Assembly (NCBI GenBank): GCA_021794595.1
Contig: JAJYQN010000128.1
Location: 62,001 to 126,000, forward strand
DNA: 64,000 nucleotides
Source: Pseudomonadota bacterium
Lineage (GTDB): Bacteria > Pseudomonadota > Gammaproteobacteria > Acidiferrobacterales > Acidiferrobacteraceae
Direction: 5' to 3'
The number at the start of each line of letters is the position of its first letter. The first letter of the stretch is position 1. Below the pieces are notes generated by a model. The model worked only from the letters and a program-made list of their open reading frames with translations, searched no databases and was not told the origin of the DNA. This document shows positions 20,101 to 27,844 of the stretch, piece after piece. A program made the position numbers and the translations under genes.

Positions 20101-20925
20101 TTAGTCGTTTACAGGGATAACAATTTGCGGCACCAATCGTTCGGGAATGACGGCCGCGTCCTCGATCGGCTTGACGGCCGTGCCGATCGCAAAAAATTCG
20201 ATCACATGCGGTTGCCAGTTGTGTGAGCCCTCGTGCAACTGGACTGCGACAACGCCCTCGGCCCCCGACTCCTGCGCCTCTTGTTGCATACGCTCCATCG
20301 CGAGTTCGCGGGCATCGTACATGGCCTGGGTAAAGAGCGGCATTTCGACGTTACGCCCGAGATTGCCGAGCGATTGCATCATGCTTTGGTGGGCGACGTG
20401 GTAAACGCAGGACCCCATCACCAGCGCCAGCGGCCGATAACCCGATTGCAAGAGCATCCAGAAGTCTTGGCCGGAGAGATCCGAGGTAAAGGGTTTGCCC
20501 GCCGGCCCCTTGAATCCCGGGTGGCCCTTGCTGTGGGCGATGGCGGTGCCCACCGCCAGAAACTCCAAGATGTCCTTGTCCCAGTCCATGCGTTTTACTT
20601 CGAGGCGCACGCCCACCACGCCGTCGGCGGATAAGGACTGCGCCTCTTGCTCCATGCGACTCATCGCCAACTCGCGGGCCTCGTACATAGCTTGTGACAA
20701 CACCGACATCTCTTGGTTCTTGGCCCAGCCGGCGTACTGGATGCCGGTATGGTAAATACACGAGCCCACGACCAAGCCCAAAGGCTCGAATCCGGCCTCG
20801 CCCACCATCAGAAATTCGTTGACTGAGAAATCCGAGGTGAATATCCCGCCGTGACGACTGGTGTCGCGCAATCCCTTGAGGCGTTCTACCGCATGCTGGG
20901 GCAAGTCGCCCGTGACGTCGCTCAT
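20101..20925 (-). CDS. Tandem YbjQ (DUF74) domain protein
   Basis: 274 residues formed by two copies of a YbjQ/DUF74-type domain. Each copy has the motif GSCIYH or GSCVYH (near residues 55-60 and 170-175), then an AMYEARELAMSRMEQEAQ or AMYDARELAMERMQQEAQ helix and a strand block ending FLAVGTA or FFAIGTA. DUF74 proteins form small oligomeric rings and were once labelled heavy-metal-binding; the function is unsettled. The frame extends upstream, but ATG 20925 has AGGAGG at the right distance. One nt separates it from the stop of the 20927 gene, so the two are coupled. Confidence 0.8.
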   Translation of the reverse strand: MSDVTGDLPQHAVERLKGLRDTSRHGGIFTSDFSVNEFLMVGEAGFEPLGLVVGSCIYHTGIQYAGWAKNQEMSVLSQAMYEARELAMSRMEQEAQSLSADGVVGVRLEVKRMDWDKDILEFLAVGTAIAHSKGHPGFKGPAGKPFTSDLSGQDFWMLLQSGYRPLALVMGSCVYHVAHQSMMQSLGNLGRNVEMPLFTQAMYDARELAMERMQQEAQESGAEGVVAVQLHEGSHNWQPHVIEFFAIGTAVKPIEDAAVIPERLVPQIVIPVND

Positions 20926-20926
20926 G

Positions 20927-21826
20927 TTACAAAACCTCCTTGGTATTATCGGTGGCCGCCAAAAGCGCGGTATCGCGCACGTTGAGGACCGGACGCACGC
21001 CAAACGGTTTGCGGCTGCGGGTATCGTGGATGACGGCCGTGCCGAGCGCTATGTGACGCGCCAGGAATCGCGGATAGGGATTATTCTCGTCGGGCTCGAT
21101 GCGATAGAGCTCGGAGTGCTGGGTGTGAGCCAGTACCCCCGTGCCGAGACGCACCCCATCGTCGCGCAGCTCCTGCAGGGCCTGGCGACGGACTTGGGTC
21201 AGGAAGGTGGAGAGCCCACTGAGCTCCTGGTTCCAGTAGCTCGGCGCCATCCCGGCCGCATAGCCGGTGGCGACAAACCAGTTAAAGTGGGCGCCTATTG
21301 CCACTCCCACCGGGACGATGCCAGATTCCAAGAGCCGCGCAAACTCCAGAGCCGAGACTGTCGCCAAGGCCGGGTTTGTGGACTCCGGGAGGGCGTCCAT
21401 GCGAACGGCGGTCCCCAAGACCGCGTAGTCCATGTGATCCTCGTTTCCGGCGCCGGCCATGCGTTTGGTCTGCATGGTGATATCGACCACGGCGTTCGCG
21501 CCCATGAGGGCGGCCTCCAGCCGCAGGCGGTCGATCGCCGTGTGCCAGCCCTCGTAGTGGCCGCGGGTCCACGAGTAACCGTAGTGGAACCAGCAGTTGC
21601 CCGACACGAGTCCCAGGGGCCGAATCCCGTGGGAGCGCTGCGCGAGGAGTCCCGCCGGCGATGCCGTGCTGACCCACGGACGCTTGCAACTCATGGTCTC
21701 CGCGAGCCGCGTTTTGACGAAGCCCGGCAGGCTCCCATGGCTGAGTGCTTGCTCCCATTCCGCGCGCCGAGCGTCCGTCGTGGCGTCGTCTTGCGGGCCC
21801 TTTCCGAATCGACCAAATAGTGACAT
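20927..21826 (-). CDS. Second YbjQ (DUF74)-like tandem protein
   Basis: 299 residues, clearly related to the 20101 product. The first domain has GNCWFHYGYSW in place of GSCIYH, followed by RLRLEAALMGANAVVDI and YAVLGTAVR; the second has GVAIGAHFNWF and HIALGTAVI. The cysteine-histidine motif is thus altered in both copies, so this may be a structural partner. N-terminus MSLFGRFGKGPQDD is polar. ATG 21826 follows a clear AAGGGGA site. Confidence 0.72.
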   Translation of the reverse strand: MSLFGRFGKGPQDDATTDARRAEWEQALSHGSLPGFVKTRLAETMSCKRPWVSTASPAGLLAQRSHGIRPLGLVSGNCWFHYGYSWTRGHYEGWHTAIDRLRLEAALMGANAVVDITMQTKRMAGAGNEDHMDYAVLGTAVRMDALPESTNPALATVSALEFARLLESGIVPVGVAIGAHFNWFVATGYAAGMAPSYWNQELSGLSTFLTQVRRQALQELRDDGVRLGTGVLAHTQHSELYRIEPDENNPYPRFLARHIALGTAVIHDTRSRKPFGVRPVLNVRDTALLAATDNTKEVL

Positions 21827-21834
21827 GGGTCCCC

Positions 21835-22221
21835 TTAAGACGTTAGGAAATCGTGCAGGATGCCGCGCGCGTTCTGCATGTTCCCAGACAGGGTGCGCAG
21901 ATCGTTTTCGAGCGATTGCAGCCAAAGATCAAGCGGCAGGGTCTCGTTTTTCACCACCACGCCCCGCACCTCGTGCTGACGGCTCGTCTGGACGTGCGGG
22001 TTGTGCGCGTCCAGCACATAGCGTCCGCTGTCGGTTTGTACGGTCACGCCCGTGATATGCTTATGGGCCTTCAATAGGCCGTCACGCTTGCGGTCCACTT
22101 GGACGCGTCCGGGCAGGGCCTGCTCAAGGCGAGCGGCCAAGGCCTCCAGAAACGCATGAAGATCGGTGTCCGCGCGTCGAATCCAGGCGGCGTGGAGGTC
22201 AAAACTGTTGATCTCGTCCAT
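21835..22221 (-). CDS. Unknown conserved-looking protein heading the pspA/YbjQ operon
   Basis: 128 residues, soluble, not recognised. N-terminal helices (FDLHAAWIRRADTDLHAFLE), a central strand region (RVQVDRKR, ITGVTVQTDSGRYVLDA) and a C-terminal helix with LDLWLQSLENDLRTLS. ATG 22221 with GAGGGA upstream is better than the in-frame ATG 22242. It lies 8 nt upstream of the YbjQ gene, so it is almost certainly part of that operon and by context in envelope stress. Confidence 0.6.
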   Translation of the reverse strand: MDEINSFDLHAAWIRRADTDLHAFLEALAARLEQALPGRVQVDRKRDGLLKAHKHITGVTVQTDSGRYVLDAHNPHVQTSRQHEVRGVVVKNETLPLDLWLQSLENDLRTLSGNMQNARGILHDFLTS

Positions 22222-22367
22222 GTTTTCCCTCAAAACACCCACTCTCTAGTTGACACCACTTAAGACGCTATTGCAACGTGTGCGGCGCGTCCGCGCTCTT
22301 GGCGCAGGCGTGCAGGCGCCCTGAAACCCGGGTATTTTCGCGGGCCGCCAACAGGTACACTCCCGCC

Positions 22368-24503
22368 ATGGAATCCCCTTTAGTAAACGGGCTTAACGAG
22401 GCCCAGCTCGGAGCCGTGACCGCGTCCCCGGGCCCGGTTCGCGTATTGGCCGGTGCCGGGAGCGGCAAGACGCGGGTTCTCACCCAACGCATTGCTTGGC
22501 TCGTCGAGCAAGGCGTGTCTCCGTTCGCTCTGATCGCTGTCACCTTTACCAACAAGGCGGCGATGGAGATGCGCCGACGCATCGAACGTCTGTTGTCGCA
22601 ATCGGTGTCGGGGCTCTGGATCGGGACCTTTCACGGGCTTTCGCATCGGTTTTTGCGGGCCCACTGGCGCGAGGCCGGCCTCCCCGAGGCCTTCCAAATC
22701 CTCGATAGCGATGACCAGCAGCGATTGATCAAGCGCCTATTGCGCGCCCAAGGCTTGGATGAGGCCCGCTTCCCTCCTCGCCAAGTGCAGTCCTTCATCA
22801 ACGGCCACAAGGACGCCGGGCGACGGGCCCAGAAGATGAGCCCGGGCCCCGATCCGACGCAGCGCGCCCTGCTTCAGATCTATCAGGCCTACGAGCAGCT
22901 GTGCCGAGATCAGGGCCTAGTCGATTTTGCCGAGCTCCTGCTGCGCCCGCTCGAGCTCATGCGCACCCAGGCCTCCTTGCGCGAGCACTACCAGAAGCGG
23001 TTTCAGCATACTCTGGTCGACGAGTTTCAGGACACCAATGCCGTTCAGTACGAGTGGCTGAAGGCCTTCGGCTTCGGCGGCCACTTGTTTGTGGTCGGTG
23101 ACGATGATCAATCGATCTACGGTTGGCGCGGCGCCGAGATCGAAAACATCCTGCGCTTCGAGCGCGACTTCCCCGGCACGCGCACGATCCGCCTGGAGCA
23201 GAACTACCGCTCGACCGCGCGCATTTTGGGGGCCGCGAACGCTGTCATTGCCCACAATAGCCAGCGGCTCGGTAAGACCTTGTGGACCGCGGGTCGGGAA
23301 GGGCGACCGGTGGCCGTCTATGAGGCCTATAGCGGCATAGACGAGGCCCGGTTCGTGGTGGAGCGCATCCGCCGGCTGTTATCGGAAGACCTGAATCCGC
23401 GCGACATCGCGATCTTATATCGTTCTAACGCCCAATCGCGTCTTTTCGAAGAACTTCTGGTGCGCGCTGGCATCCCCTATCGGGTCTACGGGGGTCTGCG
23501 CTTCTTCGACCGCACCGAGATCAAAGACGCCCTCGCTTATTTGCGACTGGTGATGAACCGTCATGACGACACCGCCTTTGAGCGCATCGTCAATGTTCCA
23601 ACCCGGGGTATAGGGGCGCGGACCGTGGAGAACCTGAGGGCTAAGGCCAAGGCCGAGGGCACGTCTTTGTGGACAGCGGCCTTGGCCTTGACAGGGGAGG
23701 GCGGCCTCGGTGGAAAGTCGGGTACCGCGATTCGGGTGTTCGTGGCCCTGATCGAACGCCTCGGCGCGGAGACCGCCGGCTCGGCGCTCGATATCGTAGT
23801 CGAGGCCATCATTAAGGCGACCGGGCTTCTCGAGTATTACCGGGAAGAGGGCCGCGAACGCGGCGAGGCCCGCGGCGAGAACTTGGACGAGCTGGTCTCG
23901 GCGGCGCGCTTTTTCGTCGCCGAAGAGCACGAAGGCCAGGATATCGTCGAGTTCCTGGCGCATGCAGCCCTTGAGGCCGGGGAAGGGCAGGCCAGCGAGG
24001 GCCAAGACTCGGTCCAGCTCATGACCCTCCATGCGGCCAAGGGCCTGGAATTCCCGATCGTCTTTTTGACCGGCCTCGAAGAGGGCCTGTTTCCGCACGA
24101 GCGGTCCGTTCACGACGAGGCGCGCCTCGAGGAGGAGCGGAGGCTTTGCTATGTCGGGATCACGCGTGCCATGCGCGAGCTGACCCTGAGCTACGCCGAG
24201 ACGCGACGCATCCATGGCCAGGACCTCTACTGCGCGCCCTCGCGGTTTCTGACCGAAATCCCGGACGAGCTGTTAGAGCACGTGCGGCCGCGCTCGCAGC
24301 CAGAGTCTGGGGCCGGGCCCGGCGTCTCGAGCCCGGATCGGGTCGGCCCCACGATTGGCGGCCGGGTCGCCCACGCCACCTTCGGGGAGGGCGTAATCAT
24401 CGACTGCGAGGGGCGTGGAGAGCAGGCGCGGGTCCAGGTTCGGTTCGCCAGTTCGGGGGTCAAATGGCTGGTCTTGGCCTATGCCCGGCTCACCATACTT
24501 TAA
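22368..24503 (+). CDS. uvrD: DNA helicase II (UvrD)
   Basis: Superfamily 1A 3'-5' helicase for nucleotide-excision and mismatch repair. Walker A AGAGSGKT at residues 28-35, motif II VDEFQDTN, GDDDQSIYGWRGA (motif III region), QNYRSTARIL (motif IV), LMTLHAAKGLEFP and VGITRA (motifs V-VI). The C-terminus (VIIDCEGRG, SGVKWLVLAYARL) is the UvrD-specific tail rather than Rep. 711 residues. ATG 22368 fits the family start; a TACACT box ends 6 nt before it, with no ribosome site, so it may be leaderless. Divergent from the pspA operon. Confidence 0.96.
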   Translation: MESPLVNGLNEAQLGAVTASPGPVRVLAGAGSGKTRVLTQRIAWLVEQGVSPFALIAVTFTNKAAMEMRRRIERLLSQSVSGLWIGTFHGLSHRFLRAHWREAGLPEAFQILDSDDQQRLIKRLLRAQGLDEARFPPRQVQSFINGHKDAGRRAQKMSPGPDPTQRALLQIYQAYEQLCRDQGLVDFAELLLRPLELMRTQASLREHYQKRFQHTLVDEFQDTNAVQYEWLKAFGFGGHLFVVGDDDQSIYGWRGAEIENILRFERDFPGTRTIRLEQNYRSTARILGAANAVIAHNSQRLGKTLWTAGREGRPVAVYEAYSGIDEARFVVERIRRLLSEDLNPRDIAILYRSNAQSRLFEELLVRAGIPYRVYGGLRFFDRTEIKDALAYLRLVMNRHDDTAFERIVNVPTRGIGARTVENLRAKAKAEGTSLWTAALALTGEGGLGGKSGTAIRVFVALIERLGAETAGSALDIVVEAIIKATGLLEYYREEGRERGEARGENLDELVSAARFFVAEEHEGQDIVEFLAHAALEAGEGQASEGQDSVQLMTLHAAKGLEFPIVFLTGLEEGLFPHERSVHDEARLEEERRLCYVGITRAMRELTLSYAETRRIHGQDLYCAPSRFLTEIPDELLEHVRPRSQPESGAGPGVSSPDRVGPTIGGRVAHATFGEGVIIDCEGRGEQARVQVRFASSGVKWLVLAYARLTIL

Positions 24504-24509
24504 GGGGGA

Positions 24510-24539
24510 TTGGAAAGCCGCACTTTAGGCGCCTATAGT
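24510..24539 (+). promoter_or_regulatory. Candidate sigma-70 promoter of the GGDEF-like gene
   Basis: TTGGAA at 24510-24515, 18-bp spacer and TATAGT at 24534-24539, 29 nt before the start codon. Confidence 0.5.
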
Positions 24540-24568
24540 TCGAAGGGAACCTAAATCCGGAATGAGCC

Positions 24569-25351
24569 GTGAATTTTTCGATGTTTACCAGTAAGCGGGG
24601 CGGCTTTCCGCCCGGACGCGCCATGGGCTTGATTGCCGTTTTGGTGTTTTTTGTGGCCCTGAGCGTGACCCTCCTAAGCCTGGCCTGGCCACACTTGTGG
24701 GGTTTGTTCGTCGTCCTCCAGACAGCGGTGCTTGCGCCTTTGCTCTACGCCCTGGTTTGGCGACCGTCCGCGAAGGCCGAGCCCTTGTCGGAGGTCCCGC
24801 CGCCGCAGGGGACCGGACTGGTCGACGAGCTGACGCGCACCCTGAACCGACGCGGCATCACCTCGAGTCTTATCGAGGCCATGGCCCAGTCCCAGCGTTA
24901 CAGTACGCCGGTATCGCTGGTCCGCATGAGTGTTGACGGGGTCGAGGAATTGATCGAGAGATTGGGAGTCGAGACCGAGGGCGCGATCCTCGAGTCGGTG
25001 GCCGCCACCTTGGGCGAGGTCTTGCGACTCCCCGATCGCTTGGGACGTTATCAGGATTGGGAGTTTCTCGTGGTTCTTCCCCAGACCCGCTTGGAGCAGG
25101 CCGCTATCGTCGCCGAGCGCCTGCGGGCCGCAGTCGTTGCCAACCCCATTCTAGTGAAGGGCGAGGGAGCCACGGTTACCCTGAGCGGCGGGGTGGCCGA
25201 GTTCGGCCGGGGCCAGGATTTGGAGCGGTTTTTGGCCAATGCCTGCGAGGCCTTGCGCCAGGCGCAAAAAGAGGGGGGCAATCGGGTCTCATCCTTCAAG
25301 CCTTTGCGCGCCAAGGGCGCCGCTTCCGCCAAGGGCGTCTCCTCGTCTTAG
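24569..25351 (+). CDS. Membrane protein with a degenerate GGDEF domain
   Basis: 260 residues: two hydrophobic helices (about 18-40 and 45-64), then a GGDEF-family fold starting DELTRTLNRRGITSSLIEAM near residue 88. The signature loop that should read GG(D/E)EF is RYQDWEFLV, so the catalytic glycines are lost and diguanylate cyclase activity is unlikely; no RxxD inhibitory site is seen. It may sense GTP or c-di-GMP or act as a scaffold. Start GTG 24569 (GGAATGAG upstream); ATG 24581 is an alternative. It converges on and overlaps the 25348 gene by 4 nt. Confidence 0.7.
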   Translation: MNFSMFTSKRGGFPPGRAMGLIAVLVFFVALSVTLLSLAWPHLWGLFVVLQTAVLAPLLYALVWRPSAKAEPLSEVPPPQGTGLVDELTRTLNRRGITSSLIEAMAQSQRYSTPVSLVRMSVDGVEELIERLGVETEGAILESVAATLGEVLRLPDRLGRYQDWEFLVVLPQTRLEQAAIVAERLRAAVVANPILVKGEGATVTLSGGVAEFGRGQDLERFLANACEALRQAQKEGGNRVSSFKPLRAKGAASAKGVSSS

Positions 25352-26079
25352 GAGGTCTCGCCCACCACCCCTCCCAAGCGCAGGGTCCCGTAGCTCACAT
25401 AGACTGCGAGCGTAAACGGTATGAGCGTGACTGTCGCCACGACGATCCGGATCCAGGGCTCGCCGTAGAAGGCCAGGATCAGGGGGAGGGCCAAGATGAG
25501 GCCCAGGGCCCCTATCGGGATCGGGTGCGCGCGCCAAAGGGCCACCGTCCGCTCCAGGGCGTCGACCGGTTTCAGGGCGCCCAAGACCACCCCTGCCAAG
25601 ACATAAAGCGCGGTGGTGACAAGGCCCACCTGCAGGCTCCAGAAGGCTAGCAAGAGCACGGCCGTAAAGCCCGCGCCGACCGCGCCACGATGGGCAAAAA
25701 GGCCCGCCAGGGTGAGACCGTCGATGCCCAGCATCATGGCGACGACACTTAAAAAGACCCACGCCCCCAAGAGGATGGTCGCCACACTCATGACCGGCAA
25801 GGCGAGGTCGCGGTCCCGCAGGGCCCCTATAAAGACATCCGCGGCCCGGACCAACGGCCTTTTGATGGGGCGGGGGTTCGCGGCCTCCTTCAAGACCCCT
25901 GCGATCACGGCCGGCGTGAAAAACACGAGGAGCACCCCGCCTACGAACGGCAGGCCTAAGACCAGGGCCGCCAGGATGAGATACAGAGCCGTGATTCCGG
26001 CCCACCAGGCGATATGAGAAAAGGCGAGGGTATAGGCACTCCTGACCCAGGCCGTCACAGTCACGATGTCCTTGTCCAT
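25348..26079 (-). CDS. Polytopic membrane protein, BPSS1780-like family
   Basis: 243 residues with about six hydrophobic helices and the family pattern of a short N-terminal cytoplasmic start (MDKDIVTVTAWVRSAY), a first hairpin of helices (LYLILAALVLGLPFVGGVLLVFFTPAVIAG) and a basic loop ANPRPIKRPLV. Members of this family are uncharacterised inner-membrane proteins of proteobacteria. It ends overlapping the GGDEF-like gene and is 15 nt downstream of thrB, so it is probably co-transcribed with thrB. Confidence 0.65.
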   Translation of the reverse strand: MDKDIVTVTAWVRSAYTLAFSHIAWWAGITALYLILAALVLGLPFVGGVLLVFFTPAVIAGVLKEAANPRPIKRPLVRAADVFIGALRDRDLALPVMSVATILLGAWVFLSVVAMMLGIDGLTLAGLFAHRGAVGAGFTAVLLLAFWSLQVGLVTTALYVLAGVVLGALKPVDALERTVALWRAHPIPIGALGLILALPLILAFYGEPWIRIVVATVTLIPFTLAVYVSYGTLRLGGVVGETS

Positions 26080-26094
26080 AGGGTACTCACCGCT

Positions 26095-27072
26095 TCACGG
26101 TCGCTGCGTGTCGGCTTGGGCCCGTGGCCACAAGTGGCGAAGGCGCGCAGTTTCGCTTCGCCGCGCATCGAGGATGCGCCGAAAGACCATTGGGTCCTTA
26201 GTGTGCGTCAGCTCGCCCGGTCTTGGGAAGTGGAGGTCGCCTAAACGCGACAACCAGAAGCGCAAGGCTGCGGCGCGTAGCATGGCTGGCCACGCCCCGC
26301 GCTCCATGTGCGTGAGTGGCCGCTTGCTCTGGTAGGCCGAGACCAGGGCCTGCGCGCGCTCGAAATCCAGGTGCCCGTCCGCGACGCTGCACCAGTCGTT
26401 CACGGTAATGGCGAGATCATAGAGCCAGGTGTCGGTGCAGGCATAATAAAAGTCGATCACCCCGGTCAGCCGTTCCCCGTCGAACAGGGCGTTGTCGCGA
26501 AAGAGGTCGGCGTGAATGATGCCCCGGGGCAGGTCGGCGAAGCGATAGAGGGCCTGGAAGCGAAGTTCCTCGCGCAACCGCGTCTCGTCTTCGGCGGCGA
26601 GGTGGCCTGTGAGCCGGCCTGCGGCCTGACGCCACCACTGAGGCCCCCGTGGGTTAGGGCGAGCGAGTCCGAACGTGCTACCGGCCTTATGGAGCGACCC
26701 CAGGGCCTGCCCTATGGCGGCACAGTGCGCGGGATCCGGATTCATGACCGAGGCCCCGTAGAGTCGGGTCACCAGGGCTGCGGGCTTCCCGTGCAGGGAG
26801 GCCACGTACTCCCCGCCCGTATGGCGCTGCGGGTGGGCGCAGGGGACGGCGTGTTCGGCGAGAAAGGCCGTGAGATCCAAGAAGAACGGCAAGTCTTTGG
26901 GAGAGACCGTCTCAAAGATTGTGAGCACATACTCACCCTTATCGGTTGAGACGAAGTAGTTCGTGTTCTCGATGCCGCTCTCGATGCCCGTAAAGGACAC
27001 CAGGGTGCCGGCCGAGTAGTGCGTGAGAAACCGCGCAAGCTCCCCGTGTTCGATGCGTGTAAAGACTGACAT
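26095..27072 (-). CDS. thrB: Homoserine kinase, ThrB aminoglycoside-phosphotransferase type
   Basis: 325 residues. Phosphorylates homoserine in threonine synthesis. This is the APH-fold ThrB of alpha- and gamma-proteobacteria, not the GHMP-kinase type. Seen: MSVFTRIEHGELARFL start, GIESGIENTNYFV, catalytic loop GIIHADLFRDNALF and metal-binding VIDFYYACTDTWLYDLA. No other threonine gene is adjacent. ATG 27072. Confidence 0.93.
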   Translation of the reverse strand: MSVFTRIEHGELARFLTHYSAGTLVSFTGIESGIENTNYFVSTDKGEYVLTIFETVSPKDLPFFLDLTAFLAEHAVPCAHPQRHTGGEYVASLHGKPAALVTRLYGASVMNPDPAHCAAIGQALGSLHKAGSTFGLARPNPRGPQWWRQAAGRLTGHLAAEDETRLREELRFQALYRFADLPRGIIHADLFRDNALFDGERLTGVIDFYYACTDTWLYDLAITVNDWCSVADGHLDFERAQALVSAYQSKRPLTHMERGAWPAMLRAAALRFWLSRLGDLHFPRPGELTHTKDPMVFRRILDARRSETARLRHLWPRAQADTQRP

Positions 27073-27091
27073 ACTGGATCGAGCGCCCCTC

Positions 27092-27844
27092 TTAGAGGTT
27101 CAGCTGGATCTCCTTTTCCTCTTCGGACGGCTCGAACCCGCTCAATTCATAATACCGGAAGATGGCATCGACCACATCGTCGGGCTTGTCCAGCATGACA
27201 AAAAGCTCCATATCGTTGGGGCCGATTACACCGTCTTTGATCATAGTGTCGCGAAACCAGTCCACAAGGCCCGACCAAAACGGGGTATGGACCAGGATGA
27301 TGGGAATGCGTCGACTTTTGCCGGTCTGGACTAAGGTGAGGATCTCCATCAGCTCATCCAGGGTCCCAAAGCCCCCCGGCATCACTACATAGGCTGTGGC
27401 ATACTTGACGAACATGACCTTGCGCGCAAAAAAATGCTGAAAGGTCAATCGGATATCCTGATAGGCGTTGCCCGCCTGTTCGTGCGGCAGGCTTATGTTG
27501 AGGCCTACGCTCGGCGAGTGGCCGGCATACGCGCCCTTATTGGCCGCCTCCATGATTCCGGGACCGCCGCCGCTCACGACGCTAAAGCCCGCATCCGACA
27601 GCTTGCGGGCGATCTCCTCGGCGAGCACGAAGTAGGGGTGTCCGGGCGCGATGCGTGCCGAACCAAAGATGCTGACCGAGGGCCGGATCTGGGCCAATGC
27701 TTCAAAGCCTTCGACAAACTCCGCCATAATCTGGAAGATCTTCCAGGCTTCCCGCGACAGTGCGCCCTCGTGTAAAGGGGCGTCCGCGTGCAGGGCCGAC
27801 GGCTTTCTTTTGATAACAGCTTTGTGAGGTTTTGTGGACGTCAT
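27092..27844 (-). CDS. LOG-family nucleotide 5'-monophosphate phosphoribohydrolase
   Basis: 250 residues with the two signature motifs of the LOG/TIGR00730 family: GGGPGIMEA at 92-100 and PGGFGTLDELMEILT at 156-170, including the catalytic-site Glu164. Family members cleave cytokinin riboside monophosphates or other nucleotides; the bacterial role is often purine or stress related and the substrate here is unknown. The first 25 residues are basic and family-variable, so the true start may be internal. Its start codon region overlaps the polA start by 11 bp on the opposite strand. Confidence 0.9.
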   Translation of the reverse strand: MTSTKPHKAVIKRKPSALHADAPLHEGALSREAWKIFQIMAEFVEGFEALAQIRPSVSIFGSARIAPGHPYFVLAEEIARKLSDAGFSVVSGGGPGIMEAANKGAYAGHSPSVGLNISLPHEQAGNAYQDIRLTFQHFFARKVMFVKYATAYVVMPGGFGTLDELMEILTLVQTGKSRRIPIILVHTPFWSGLVDWFRDTMIKDGVIGPNDMELFVMLDKPDDVVDAIFRYYELSGFEPSEEEKEIQLNL

